Assembly: GCA_022827195.1 (NCBI GenBank)
Contig: JAJDTL010000002.1
Coordinates: forward strand, 124,001 to 188,000
Direction: 5' to 3'
DNA length: 64,000 bases
Source of the DNA: Caldilineaceae bacterium
GTDB taxonomy: Bacteria; Chloroflexota; Anaerolineae; Caldilineales; Caldilineaceae
Every line of letters starts with the position of its first letter. The stretch's first letter is position 1. Under the pieces are notes generated by a model. It was not told the DNA's origin. It saw nothing but the letters and a program-made list of their open reading frames with translations, and searched no databases. Shown one piece after another: positions 37,050 to 46,138 of the stretch. Made by a program: the position numbers and the translations under genes.

Positions 37050-37655
37050 ATGGTAAGCGAGCGACTCTCACAGCAACTTCAGTTCATCCTCGAAATCGAC
37101 AGATTGAAGGGCGTCCTGCGCCGCTCGCTGCTGCTGGAGAGCAGGCGCAGGGAGAACTCCGCCGAGCACTCCTGGCACCTGGCGATGATGGCCCTCGTCC
37201 TGGCCGAACACGCCAACGAGACGGTCAATCTGCTGCACACGCTCAAGCTGCTGCTTATCCACGACGTCGTTGAGATCGACGCAGGCGACACGTACGCCTA
37301 CGACGACGACAGCCACGACGGCAAGATCGAGAGGGAGAGGACGGCTGCCATCCGCATCTTCGGCCTGCTTCCACCGGACCAGGCGGCGGAGATGACCGCG
37401 CTGTGGGAGGAATATGAAGCCCAACAGACGCCCGAGGCGCGTTTTGCGCTTGCGCTCGACCGGTTTATGCCGTTTCTGCACAACTACCACACGGGCGGCA
37501 TCACCTGGCGCGAGAACAGGGTCACGCGAGCGCAGGTTGAGGACCGCATGTCACCGGTTGGGACCGGCTCGGATGCGCTGGGCGCCGCGGTCGCGGCGGT
37601 GGTGGAAGAGGCAACCGCAAGCGGCCTCCTGCCGCGCAGCTGGCCCAACCTATAG
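37050..37655 (+). CDS. HD-domain phosphohydrolase, YfbR/HDDC2-like
   Basis: 201-residue metal-dependent phosphohydrolase. The His/Asp metal set is visible: RRENSAEHSWHLAMMAL, then LLLIHDVVEIDAGDTYAYD, and the late Asp in ALALDRFMPFLHNY. This arrangement matches 5'-deoxynucleotidases of the YfbR/HDDC2 type, which dephosphorylate dNMPs. It lies 11 bases after the CHAD gene, so the two are probably co-translated. Confidence 0.87.
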   Translation: MVSERLSQQLQFILEIDRLKGVLRRSLLLESRRRENSAEHSWHLAMMALVLAEHANETVNLLHTLKLLLIHDVVEIDAGDTYAYDDDSHDGKIERERTAAIRIFGLLPPDQAAEMTALWEEYEAQQTPEARFALALDRFMPFLHNYHTGGITWRENRVTRAQVEDRMSPVGTGSDALGAAVAAVVEEATASGLLPRSWPNL

Positions 37656-37775
37656 GGACCGGCGCGGGCTGGAACGGTACGCTCGTTCGGCGAATTCGAT
37701 GGCCTCATTCGCGTTGACCAGGCAAGCGTTTTCCGCGTCCGCAGTTTCCGTCCCTGCCCCTTACTGCTCGCAATT

Positions 37776-39551
37776 GTGAGAAAGCTGCGTCTGCGGCCCC
37801 ATCCGGAACTCGCCTATTGGGCCGTGTTTTTCGTGCTCCACGCGCTGATCTTTCTGCCGGTCGTGGTGATGGACCGCGAAGAAGGGTCGCTGCTGCCGGC
37901 CATCAGCTTCTCCGGGCATTCTTTCGATCAGATTTGGCGCCAGGTCTTCGTCTGGCGAAGCGCGCCGGACCTGCTGCATTTCAACTCGGAGCTTGTGCTC
38001 GCCGCGTCGCTGTGGGGAATGTTTCCGCGGCTGCGCAGGACGGGCGTTCGCGTTGGATTCGTTGCCGGCTACCAGATTGTTTTCGGCTACTATCTGTATG
38101 AAGGCGCGTCGGTCACCTTTTTCAATTTGGAGCCGGTCTTCTACAGCCAGTTCCGGATGGCGACCGAAGGGTTCGCGTTTTTTCTGCAGAACGCGCGGCT
38201 CACCGTTGCGTTTGTGGCCGGGACTGTCGGGCTGATCGCCGCCGGTGCGATGGTTGTGGCGCGGCTGGCGCGCCTGGCACTGCCCTGTCGCAGCCCTTCG
38301 CCGGCGACGCGTGCGGTCCTGGCGCTGCTGGCGATTGTCGTTCTTGGGCAGACGGCTTACTACCGCCAGAATACAGCCCGCTCGGGCATGGTATTCAGCA
38401 GTCTGGCGGCCAAGCTGGCGCAAAACTTTGCCGAGTCGCGTCGCGTCTATCGCAATGTAAAGCGCTTCGACAGCACGAAGGTCCTGCAGGCGTACGATTA
38501 CAGCGGTTTCGCGCTGGAGCAACGGCCGTCAATCTACATCATTTTCGTTGAGTCGTACGGAAGCGTTCTCTACAACCGGAGCGATTGGCGGGTCCGATAC
38601 CGTGAGCTGACGGGAAGGCTGGAAGGAAGGCTGGCCGGCGCCGGCTGGCACGCGGCTTCGGCGCGCAGCCTGGCGCCGACTTGGGGAGGCGGCTCGTGGA
38701 TGTCCTACACGAGCGCGCTATTCGGTCTGCATGTCGGCTCGGACCCGCAATATTATGCCTTGGTCGACAAGTACCAGCTGGAGGCGTACCCGGACTTGGG
38801 CCGGTTCCTCAAAGAGCAGGGCTACCGCTATTACAGATTGACTGCGCTTTCGATGGGACTGCCGAAATCGGCGTGGAGAAAGTACATCGACTTCTTCGGC
38901 GTGGACCGGTGGCTGCTCTACGAGGACCTGAATTTCAGCGGGCCGGAGTACGGCTGGGGCCCCGCGCCGCCGGACCAGTTCTCGCTGCAATTCGCGCGTG
39001 AGACGATGCGCAGCGAGACTGACGGGCCCTATCTCTTCTTTACAATCACGCAGAATTCGCACTACCCTTGGACGCCGCTGCCCCGGCTGGTCGACGACTG
39101 GCGCAGCTTGAACCTGCCGGGCGAGCCGCCGCCGGCGTCGTCCGAGTTGATCGAGCATAGCGAGCGGCGAAGGAACTATTGGAATGCCGTGGCGTACCAG
39201 CTGGAGATGCTTACCGACTTCATTTTGAGCGAACCGGATGGAGGGGCGATCTTCGTGCTGGTGGGGGACCACCAGCCGCCGCGCGTCTCGCGCGGCGAGG
39301 ATGGATGGGACACGCCGTTGCACATCATTGCCAAAAACTCCGATTTCATTGCATCATTTGGTGGGTATGGTTTCGAGGAAGGGCTGGGCGTGTGGGAGCC
39401 GGATCCGACGTTCCGGCACGAGGCGTTCTACTCGCTCTTCGTACGGCAACTGCTGGAGGCCTACGGCAGCGGCGGCGCGCTGCCGCCCTACCTGCCCGAG
39501 GGCGTGCGGTTTGAGGGGGAGATGCCGCGGCCAGCTGCGCCTGCCCCCTGA
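37776..39551 (+). CDS. LtaS/MdoB-like membrane sulfatase-fold protein
   Basis: 591-residue protein with four to five N-terminal helices (about residues 12-195) and a C-terminal extracytoplasmic alkaline-phosphatase/sulfatase-fold domain (about 245-565). Visible motifs are IYIIFVESYGSVLYN at the first metal site, SLAPTWGGGSWMSYTSALFG around the expected nucleophile, and VLVGDHQPPR at the C-terminal metal site. Relatives transfer phosphoglycerol from lipids to glycans. The GTG start lacks a strong Shine-Dalgarno. A role in cell-envelope polymer decoration is inferred from the fold. Confidence 0.8.
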   Translation: MRKLRLRPHPELAYWAVFFVLHALIFLPVVVMDREEGSLLPAISFSGHSFDQIWRQVFVWRSAPDLLHFNSELVLAASLWGMFPRLRRTGVRVGFVAGYQIVFGYYLYEGASVTFFNLEPVFYSQFRMATEGFAFFLQNARLTVAFVAGTVGLIAAGAMVVARLARLALPCRSPSPATRAVLALLAIVVLGQTAYYRQNTARSGMVFSSLAAKLAQNFAESRRVYRNVKRFDSTKVLQAYDYSGFALEQRPSIYIIFVESYGSVLYNRSDWRVRYRELTGRLEGRLAGAGWHAASARSLAPTWGGGSWMSYTSALFGLHVGSDPQYYALVDKYQLEAYPDLGRFLKEQGYRYYRLTALSMGLPKSAWRKYIDFFGVDRWLLYEDLNFSGPEYGWGPAPPDQFSLQFARETMRSETDGPYLFFTITQNSHYPWTPLPRLVDDWRSLNLPGEPPPASSELIEHSERRRNYWNAVAYQLEMLTDFILSEPDGGAIFVLVGDHQPPRVSRGEDGWDTPLHIIAKNSDFIASFGGYGFEEGLGVWEPDPTFRHEAFYSLFVRQLLEAYGSGGALPPYLPEGVRFEGEMPRPAAPAP

Positions 39552-39622
39552 AGCCCGTGTCCCGGCAGGAGGGCGGCGGCCGTATGAAACGCGACACATC
39601 CGGGTAAAGGCGGACAAATCGT

Positions 39623-40354
39623 ATGGGTTCAAGAGTTTTGATCCTTGTTTTTGCAATTGCGGCGTTGATCGCGGCCGGCTGTGGCGGTCGCGGGCGGCCG
39701 TCAACGGATGCCGTGCGGCAGGACGAGTCACTCTCCGGCGAGGCGGCTGCGGCCTTCGGCGGATTGCCTGAGGTCGATCTGAGCGAGAGCCAGGCACTGC
39801 GCACATTCCTGATCGACCCGGCCCAATCCAAGGCGGCCTACATTGTGGACGAGGAGTTCTTTGCCGAGGCGACGAGCAAGTATGGGCTGGAAGTCGGCAA
39901 GTATAAGGTAGCAGGCGAGACGCAGGATGTGGTCGGTGTGATGCAGCTCGATCCTTCGGGCGCAACGATTGGACCGAACCGGTTCGCCGTCTATCTGCCG
40001 ACTTTGCAAACGGACCAGAAGCTGCGCGACGGTTGGATCCGGGAGAACGCGCTGGAGTCGGAAAAGTTTCCGCTGGCGATATTAGTCGCCAGAGAAATCG
40101 TCAATGCGCCAGAAGGCTATACTGACGGGGCGTGGGCGAGTTTTCAGCTGGAAGGTGAGCTGACGCTGCGCGGGGTGACGCTGGCGTCTGTCTGGGAAGT
40201 CAATGCCCGCCTGCAGGACGGCACAATCGAAGGAAACCTTGAATCGCGCATGCGAATGACCGACCTGGGCTTCGAACCGCCTAACTTCGCCAATACGCTC
40301 ACCGTCCAGGACGAATTCACGGTTCGCATTGAATTTGTCGCTAACGAAGAGTGA
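39623..40354 (+). CDS. YceI-like domain lipoprotein
   Basis: 243-residue lipoprotein. Signal peptide ends in LIAAGC (lipobox Cys near residue 20). The remainder is a YceI-type lipocalin-like beta-barrel (YIVDEEFF, then FPLAILVAREI, LTLRGVTLASVWEV, MRMTDLGFEPPNF), a fold known to bind isoprenoid or amphiphilic ligands. It lies between the LtaS-like gene and the PPK homologue, with only nine bases to the latter. Confidence 0.82.
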   Translation: MGSRVLILVFAIAALIAAGCGGRGRPSTDAVRQDESLSGEAAAAFGGLPEVDLSESQALRTFLIDPAQSKAAYIVDEEFFAEATSKYGLEVGKYKVAGETQDVVGVMQLDPSGATIGPNRFAVYLPTLQTDQKLRDGWIRENALESEKFPLAILVAREIVNAPEGYTDGAWASFQLEGELTLRGVTLASVWEVNARLQDGTIEGNLESRMRMTDLGFEPPNFANTLTVQDEFTVRIEFVANEE

Positions 40355-40363
40355 GATTCTCCG

Positions 40364-41377
40364 ATGACGCAAGACCTGATTGACGGGCGCAGGCCGGCCC
40401 GCGAGCGGCCTTTCGCGCCGGCCGGATACGAGGCCTCCCGGCCCGCGTTCGTAACCCCGATCGGCGACGACGCAATCGCCCGCGCCAGGCGTCTGGCCGC
40501 CGGACTAAAGAGGCAGCTCCAATCATCCAGCCAGCCGCCGCCGGTCGTCGAAGCAGCTTACCTACTGGACGAAAGCCGCAGCGCCGACTGCCCGCTGCTC
40601 GAACGGGTGCGGATTCTGGGGCTGCTGGCCTCCGTGCTCGACCAGTATTTTGCCGAGCAAGCGCCTGACTTGATTGATTCAACTAGGCAGGAGATAGCCG
40701 TCCAATTGGACGGGCTGTTGGAGCAGGCCCTTTTGGAGCTCAACCTATCAATACTCCCGGACCTGAAGCGAGAATTCGGTATTGTCATCGGTGATGCCAA
40801 ATCGCTGGAAACGCGGCAGCGAAACCACGTGCGCCGCTTCTTTCGCCAGCAGCTCTACCCGATGCTGACACCGCTGGCCGTTGACCCAGGGCATCCGTTT
40901 CCGTTCATCAGCTCGCACAGTATAAACATCCTCGTTCATCTCAGCAGCCCGGATGTCAGATTCGGACCGCTCTCCTACGCGCGCATCAAGGTGCCGCAGC
41001 TCATGTCCCGCTTTGTCGAAGTGCCCTCGGAGGCGGGAGAGCGGCTGTACATCTGGAGTGAAGATGCGGTCGCGGGGTTTCTTGACGAACTTTTCCCGGG
41101 GATGCGGATTGAGAACGCGTTTCTGTTTCGGGTCCTGCGGGCTTCGAACGCGGCGCCCTCGGGAGACGAATTGGAGGCCCGGAGCCGCGGCCAGCGCCAC
41201 CAGCAGCTTGCCTCGCCGGTGGTCCGTCTCGAATACGAGGCAGCCATGCCCGATTCGGTAATAGAGTGGCTTGCCTCCCATCTGTCTGTGCCGGCTACGT
41301 ACTGTTTCCGCAGCGACGGTCCGCTGGCAATGCTTCAATTGGTTGATTTGGCCAATCTCGCGCAGGCGGGGAATTGA
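40364..41377 (+). CDS. polyphosphate kinase 1 homologue lacking the catalytic domains
   Basis: 337 residues, about half of a normal PPK1 (near 700). Residues about 75-185 match the N domain in degenerate form (CPLLERVRILGLLASVLDQY), and about 160-330 the head domain (YPMLTPLAVDPGHPFPF). The protein stops where the first catalytic domain should begin, so both phosphohistidine-bearing C domains are absent. No remnant of them was found in the following 300 bases, which hold a promoter and T-box instead. It keeps an intact frame and a start nine bases after the YceI stop. It may therefore be a retained regulatory or binding protein rather than a fresh pseudogene. Confidence 0.75.
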   Translation: MTQDLIDGRRPARERPFAPAGYEASRPAFVTPIGDDAIARARRLAAGLKRQLQSSSQPPPVVEAAYLLDESRSADCPLLERVRILGLLASVLDQYFAEQAPDLIDSTRQEIAVQLDGLLEQALLELNLSILPDLKREFGIVIGDAKSLETRQRNHVRRFFRQQLYPMLTPLAVDPGHPFPFISSHSINILVHLSSPDVRFGPLSYARIKVPQLMSRFVEVPSEAGERLYIWSEDAVAGFLDELFPGMRIENAFLFRVLRASNAAPSGDELEARSRGQRHQQLASPVVRLEYEAAMPDSVIEWLASHLSVPATYCFRSDGPLAMLQLVDLANLAQAGN

Positions 41378-41402
41378 CAGCCAGCCGGCACTGTGCTAAC
41401 TT
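41374..41402 (+). promoter_or_regulatory. promoter of the serS transcript
   Basis: TTGACA (41374-41379) overlaps the stop codon of the PPK homologue; 17-base spacer; TAACTT (41397-41402). The transcript would start near 41409 and include a leader of about 310 bases with the T-box. Confidence 0.55.
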
Positions 41403-41408
41403 TGCCAG

Positions 41409-41722
41409 CATATTTGATCGGTATGGCCGCGACTGGGGACCATGTCCGTCAGCCCGCTCTTTCAGAGAGTTGCCGGCCGCTGCGAGGCAACAGGCGGCAA
41501 ACGGTTCAGCGCCCCATAGGCCTCCGGCAGGAAATGGCCGGACGGACCGCCCCGTTATAGGCGCAATGAGGTAGATGCCCCGCCTGTCTTCGTCGAAAGC
41601 GAGCGGCGTCTGCGAACTCAGGTGGCAACACGGGTCCTCTCGTCCTGAACAGGCGAGGGGACTTTCTTGTCGCGGCAGATGCGGGTCTGCGCGGCGACCC
41701 TCTTACCTTGCAGGAGCATGAA
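41409..41722 (+). promoter_or_regulatory. T-box riboswitch leader of serS
   Basis: The leader contains the T-box core AGGTGGCAACACGGG (41620-41634), directly followed by the antiterminator/terminator segment. An AGAGAG element typical of the 3' side of Stem I lies at 41464-41469. T-boxes sense uncharged tRNA through a specifier codon and the tRNA 3' end, raising expression of the synthetase when charging falls. Ser-type triplets occur in Stem I (TCC, TCA, AGC near 41445-41455), but I do not assign the specifier. The gene downstream is seryl-tRNA synthetase, and two tRNA-Ser genes follow it. Confidence 0.8.
41634..41668 (+). terminator. attenuator hairpin of the serS T-box
   Basis: Arms GTCCTCTCGTCCTG (41634-41647) and CAGGCGAGGGGAC (41650-41662) pair over 13 positions with one bulged T and one G-T pair, loop AA, then TTTCTT. 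The 5' arm overlaps the T-box antiterminator, as expected for two competing structures. Confidence 0.72.
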
Positions 41723-43024
41723 ATGCTAGACATTCGATGGATGCGCGAAAACCGGCAAGCACTGGCCGAGGCGATGGTTAAGCTGAACGACCAGGAGGCG
41801 CCCTGGGAACTGGCCCTGACTTTGGACGAAAGGCGGCGCGAGCTGCTGCAACGGGGCGAAAAGCTGCGGGAAGAACGTAACAGCGGCTCAAGGCAGATAG
41901 GTGCGCTATTCCGTGACAAGAGGACGGAAGAGGCCGGCGCGTTGAAGGAGAGAATGAGCGAGATTGGCGCGGAAATCGCGCAGATCGACGAAAGACTTCG
42001 CGCCGTCGAGACCGAGTTTCGCGACGCCATGATGCGCATTCCCAATCCGCCCGAGCCGGACGTGCCGGTTGCGCCCGACGAAGAGGGCAACGTAGTCCTC
42101 TCGCAGTGGGGCGAGCTACCGCAGTTCGACTTTACGCCGCAGGCCCATTGGGATTTGGGCCCGCAATTGGACATCATCGACTTCGAGCGCGGGGTTGCCG
42201 CTTCGGGCAGCCGCTTCTACTTTCTCAAGGGTGCGGGGGCGCGCCTGCAGCGGGTCCTTTCGAACTGGTTTCTGGACGTGCACATCAATGAGCACGGCTA
42301 CACCGAACTCTATCCGCCTATGATGGTGCGGGGCCATGCCATGGAGGGCACTGGCAACCTGCCCAAGTTCGGCGACAACCTCTATCGAGACGCCGAAGAG
42401 GACTACTGGTTCATTCCAACGGCAGAAGTATCGGTTACCAATCTGCACCGCGACGAGATTCTGGAGCCGGGTGTGCTTCCCCTGTACTACGTCGCGTCCA
42501 CGCCCTGCTTCCGGCGTGAAAAGATGTCGGCGGGCCAGGACGTGCGCGGCATCAAACGAGTACACCAGTTTCAGAAGGTAGAGATGGTCAAATTCGTGGA
42601 GCCCTCGACCGGCCGCGATGAACTGGAATCGCTCACGCAGGCGGCGGAGGTACTTCTCCAGCGGCTCGAACTTCCCTACCGGCGCGTCGCCATCGCCACC
42701 GGCGACCTGTCTTTCGTGGCGTCGATAAAGTATGACCTGGAAGTGTGGGCCGCCGGATGCCGGGAATGGCTGGAAGTCAGCTCCTGCTCTCTCTTCCGAG
42801 ATTTTCAGGCGCGCCGGGCGAACATCCGCTACCGACCGCGCGACGGTGCGCGGCCCGAATTCGTTTACACGCTGAACGGTTCCGGGCTGGCGCTGCCGCG
42901 AGTCATCATCGCACTTCTGGAAAACAACCAGCGCGCGGACGGCAGCGTCCTATTGCCCGAGGTGCTGCAACCCTTCCTTGGCGGGGGGACGGAGATTTCT
43001 CGGCCCGGCGGGGCCGCGGCATAG
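41723..43024 (+). CDS. serS: seryl-tRNA synthetase
   Basis: 433-residue class II aminoacyl-tRNA synthetase that charges tRNA-Ser. The N-terminal coiled-coil tRNA-binding arm spans about residues 25-105. Motif 2 lies around CFRREKMSAGQDVRGIKRVH, and motif 3 around LNGSGLALPRVIIALLEN; the serine-binding TAEV is present (FIPTAEVSV). Start at the ATG 41723 (MLDIRWMREN), the standard SerRS start with AGGAG upstream. Regulated by the T-box leader. The two serine tRNAs downstream are transcribed from their own promoter. Confidence 0.97.
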   Translation: MLDIRWMRENRQALAEAMVKLNDQEAPWELALTLDERRRELLQRGEKLREERNSGSRQIGALFRDKRTEEAGALKERMSEIGAEIAQIDERLRAVETEFRDAMMRIPNPPEPDVPVAPDEEGNVVLSQWGELPQFDFTPQAHWDLGPQLDIIDFERGVAASGSRFYFLKGAGARLQRVLSNWFLDVHINEHGYTELYPPMMVRGHAMEGTGNLPKFGDNLYRDAEEDYWFIPTAEVSVTNLHRDEILEPGVLPLYYVASTPCFRREKMSAGQDVRGIKRVHQFQKVEMVKFVEPSTGRDELESLTQAAEVLLQRLELPYRRVAIATGDLSFVASIKYDLEVWAAGCREWLEVSSCSLFRDFQARRANIRYRPRDGARPEFVYTLNGSGLALPRVIIALLENNQRADGSVLLPEVLQPFLGGGTEISRPGGAAA

Positions 43025-43051
43025 GCGGTTGCGCCCTCAGGCCCGTCCCAT

Positions 43052-43081
43052 TTGACACTGTGCCGTCGCGGCGTATATACT
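43052..43081 (+). promoter_or_regulatory. promoter of the tRNA cluster
   Basis: TTGACA (43052-43057), 18-base spacer, TATACT (43076-43081), 33 bases before the first tRNA. Confidence 0.7.
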
Positions 43082-43113
43082 GACGCGGTCAATGGCTGAA
43101 AAGTCCGGGGCTG

Positions 43114-43203
<90 letters not shown>

Positions 43204-43225
43204 TTATCAGCCGACGAGAGAATTC

Positions 43226-43319
<94 letters not shown>

Positions 43320-43322
43320 TAT

Positions 43323-43396
43323 GCGCCAGTAGCTCAGTGGATTAGAGCGTCGCCCTGCGGAGGCGAAGGTCGCAGGTTCGAGTCCTGCCTGGCGCG
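43323..43396 (+). tRNA. tRNA-Arg(GCG)
   Basis: 74 nt. Acceptor GCGCCAG pairs with CTGGCGC (43389-43395), discriminator G, CCA encoded at 43397-43399. Anticodon stem TCGCC/GGCGA with loop CTGCGGA gives anticodon GCG, reading CGC (and CGU). It starts four bases after the CCA of the second tRNA-Ser. Confidence 0.93.
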
Positions 43397-43646
43397 CCAC
43401 TTCAGTGAAGCTCCCAGAGCCTGCATTTGGGCCTTGCGTTACCTTCCACCATTGACAGCCCCATCGAAATTCGTCAACCGAATGGCTTGTCAACCGGCAG
43501 GCGTGCATGGGCCGCTTCTGTGCTTCGATCGTGTCCGCCGCCGACCAGCCATCTGCGAGTCCGGATTTTTTTGCCATGCGGTTTTGCCGGCCTGCCGGCG
43601 CGGCGTTGCGAATTCTCCTTTCTAAGAAACTTTTGGGAACCCAAAA

Positions 43647-46052
43647 ATGGAAATGAACTCTGCCGAACTCCTGAAACGGCTGGGCGAGGGTGAGTCGATC
43701 GCTTCGCTGTGTGCAACAGCCGGCATCACGCGGGTCCAATTCGACAACTGGTGGCGAGCCCAGTCACGAAGCCGGGTCCCCGATCCTGAGGGCCGCCTGA
43801 CAGAGGGGGTGAGCGCCAAGACGCGCGTCGCCCGCAATCGCTGGGGTATTCCCCACGTTCAGGCACAGAACGATGAAGACCTCTTCTTCGCATTCGGATA
43901 CGCCATGGCACAGGACCGCCTATTCCAACTCGACTATTTGCGGCGCAAGGGCCACGGCCGCCTGGCTGAAATCCTGGGGCCGGACGGCCTGGCGCTCGAC
44001 ACAGTCGCCCGCACTGTCGGGCTCAACCGCTTTGCCGGCCGCGAGTGGAAGGAGACGCCGGCAGAGACGCGCGCGCTGTTGCAGAGGTTCAGCGACGGGG
44101 TCAACGCGTTGATGTCCATGTCGCACGACAATCTGCCGATCGAGTTCTCACTGTTGGACTACGAGCCCGAACCCTGGTCGCCCGTGGACTGCCTGGCCAT
44201 CGCGGCCGAGTTTCGCTACTACCTGACCGTGCGCTTCCCCGTGATCGTCGGGCCTGAGCTGGCGCAGCGGGCGCTGAACAACGAGGGCCTGTACCGTGCG
44301 TTTCTCAGGGGGGAGGCCGACGAAGAGAGTATTATTCCCGCGGGCGCGTATCCGGCCAGCGCGCATGGCACAGTCCCCGTTGGCGCCAGCGTCGGCGACC
44401 CGCACGAGGGCGAAGGCAGCAACAACTGGGTTGTCAGCGGGGCCCGAACGAAGTCCGGACTGCCAATGGTGGCCAGCGACCCACACATCGCCTTCGCGGC
44501 CGTTTCGTGCTGGTACGAGGTGCAGCTGACTGGAGGTTCGTTCGACGTGGTCGGGATGGCGTATGCCGGCATGCCGGCCGTGATGTTCGGCCGCAACCGC
44601 CGCGTCGCCTGGGGGATAACCAACAACATCTGCTCGCAGCGCGACCTCTACCAGGAGCGGGCCGACGCGCAGCATCCGGGCTGCTTTCTCTTCGACGGCG
44701 CGTGGGAGGCGGAGAAGAGGATTGTTGAGACGATCGAAGTGCGGGGCGGGCGACCGATCGAGAAAACGGTCCGCTTCTCGCGCAACGGCCCGATTGTCGA
44801 CGAAATCCTGCCTGCCGAGGCCGCAGGCACGGGCCCGGTATCGCTGCGCTGGCTCGGCCAGACATACTGCGGATGGCTCCCTTCGCTGCTGGGCATCGAC
44901 CGTGCCGGCTCGGTCGCCGAGTTTCGCGAAGCAACGCGCACTTGGCGCGTGCCCACCTGGAGTCTTGTCGTCGCCGACGTGGAAGGAGAGATTGGCTACC
45001 AGGCCGTCGGCGGGATCCCGGTTCGAAGTGAGTGGAAGCGCGGATACAGGCCCGGTTGGGACCCCGCCCACGAGTGGCAAGGTCTGATCCCATTCGAGCA
45101 GATGCCCCGTCTCGAAGACCCGGCGCGCGGCTGGATCGCCACTGCCAACAATCGCGTCGCCGCGGACGATTTCCCCTACCCGCTGTCGGGCACGTGGGCC
45201 ACGGGCCATAGGGCGCGGCGCATCCGCCAGATGATCGAGGCGCGCGGCAGTTTTGACAGAGACGCATTCGCCGAGATGCAGCGGGACACACGCACACTGC
45301 GCGCAGACGAGGCCCTACCGGCCCTGCTTCCGCTCCTGGCGAACAGCGGCGATCCCCGCCTCCAGGATGCCGGCCGCTGGCTGGAGGGCTGGGACCACAA
45401 TATGGCGCCCGATTCGGTGGCGGCTTCCATCTTTGAGGTATTCTTCCACTGCTGGAGTCACCGCGTGGCGGCGGAGCGGTTCGAGGGCGAGCTGGCCGCG
45501 GCGCTTGCAGGGTCGTGCGGGGGGCTTGCAGCCTCGCTGCTGCACGATGATGAGGCAGGCTGGTTCGGCGATGCAGAACGCGAGACGGCGATCCTCGACG
45601 CGCTGCGCGCCGCCCTCGCGGACCTCGAAGACCGCCTAGGCAAAGATAAGTCGGCCTGGATGTGGGGTGCACTTCACAAGGTACAGCTGCGTCACGTTCT
45701 GTCGGGCCGCGGCGACCTGGGCGAACTGCTCGATCGGGGCGGCTTGCCGGTCGGCGGGAGCGGCGTGACCGTTTGTAATACCGGGTTCGATCCCAACTGG
45801 GGCGCGCTGATGGGCGCGAATTACCGGCTAATCAGCGATATGGGCGAGAACGGGATGTGGGCGGTGGAGTCACAAGGGCAGTCGGGCCATCCCGGCTCCG
45901 ACCATTACTGCGATCAGCTCACAGAGTGGCTTGAAGGCCGCTACCACTTCCTGGCCTTTGACACAGGCAGGGAGTCTGACGGCGACGCAAGAGTACTGAC
46001 GATAGAGCCTGCAGGTCAGACAAGTGATTATACAGGTAGTATAGCCAGGTAG
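43647..46052 (+). CDS. penicillin acylase family hydrolase (Ntn, S45) with HTH-like N-terminus
   Basis: 801-residue N-terminal-nucleophile amidohydrolase of the penicillin acylase/acylhomoserine-lactone acylase family. Such precursors self-cleave; the predicted cut is G257|S258 in GEGSNNWVVSG, making S258 the nucleophile. The alpha chain (about 52-257) starts VARNRWGIPHVQAQND, the family hallmark. Unlike most relatives there is no signal peptide. Residues 4-42 instead look like a small helix-turn-helix (IASLCATAGITRVQFDNWW), which suggests a cytoplasmic enzyme. The Shine-Dalgarno is weak; an ATG two codons on is equally possible. The acylated substrate is unknown. Confidence 0.86.
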   Translation: MEMNSAELLKRLGEGESIASLCATAGITRVQFDNWWRAQSRSRVPDPEGRLTEGVSAKTRVARNRWGIPHVQAQNDEDLFFAFGYAMAQDRLFQLDYLRRKGHGRLAEILGPDGLALDTVARTVGLNRFAGREWKETPAETRALLQRFSDGVNALMSMSHDNLPIEFSLLDYEPEPWSPVDCLAIAAEFRYYLTVRFPVIVGPELAQRALNNEGLYRAFLRGEADEESIIPAGAYPASAHGTVPVGASVGDPHEGEGSNNWVVSGARTKSGLPMVASDPHIAFAAVSCWYEVQLTGGSFDVVGMAYAGMPAVMFGRNRRVAWGITNNICSQRDLYQERADAQHPGCFLFDGAWEAEKRIVETIEVRGGRPIEKTVRFSRNGPIVDEILPAEAAGTGPVSLRWLGQTYCGWLPSLLGIDRAGSVAEFREATRTWRVPTWSLVVADVEGEIGYQAVGGIPVRSEWKRGYRPGWDPAHEWQGLIPFEQMPRLEDPARGWIATANNRVAADDFPYPLSGTWATGHRARRIRQMIEARGSFDRDAFAEMQRDTRTLRADEALPALLPLLANSGDPRLQDAGRWLEGWDHNMAPDSVAASIFEVFFHCWSHRVAAERFEGELAAALAGSCGGLAASLLHDDEAGWFGDAERETAILDALRAALADLEDRLGKDKSAWMWGALHKVQLRHVLSGRGDLGELLDRGGLPVGGSGVTVCNTGFDPNWGALMGANYRLISDMGENGMWAVESQGQSGHPGSDHYCDQLTEWLEGRYHFLAFDTGRESDGDARVLTIEPAGQTSDYTGSIAR

Positions 46053-46058
46053 TATAGC
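46034..46058. repeat. 12-bp tandem repeat across the acylase stop codon
   Basis: AGGTAGTATAGC at 46034-46045 and 46047-46058. The second copy contains the TAG stop of the acylase gene, so the duplication has shaped the C-terminal codons. Confidence 0.7.
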
Positions 46059-46138
46059 GTAGAGGCGGGCCTTCGCGGCCGACCGGTCGGGGTGAGGTGT
46101 GGGTTTCTGCGTCCTTGCCGCGGCGCGGACGGAGACAA

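Noticed and set aside
41374..41574. Possible continuation of the PPK1 homologue in another frame after its stop
   Set aside because: The translated residues do not resemble PPK1 catalytic domains; the stretch is explained by a promoter and T-box.
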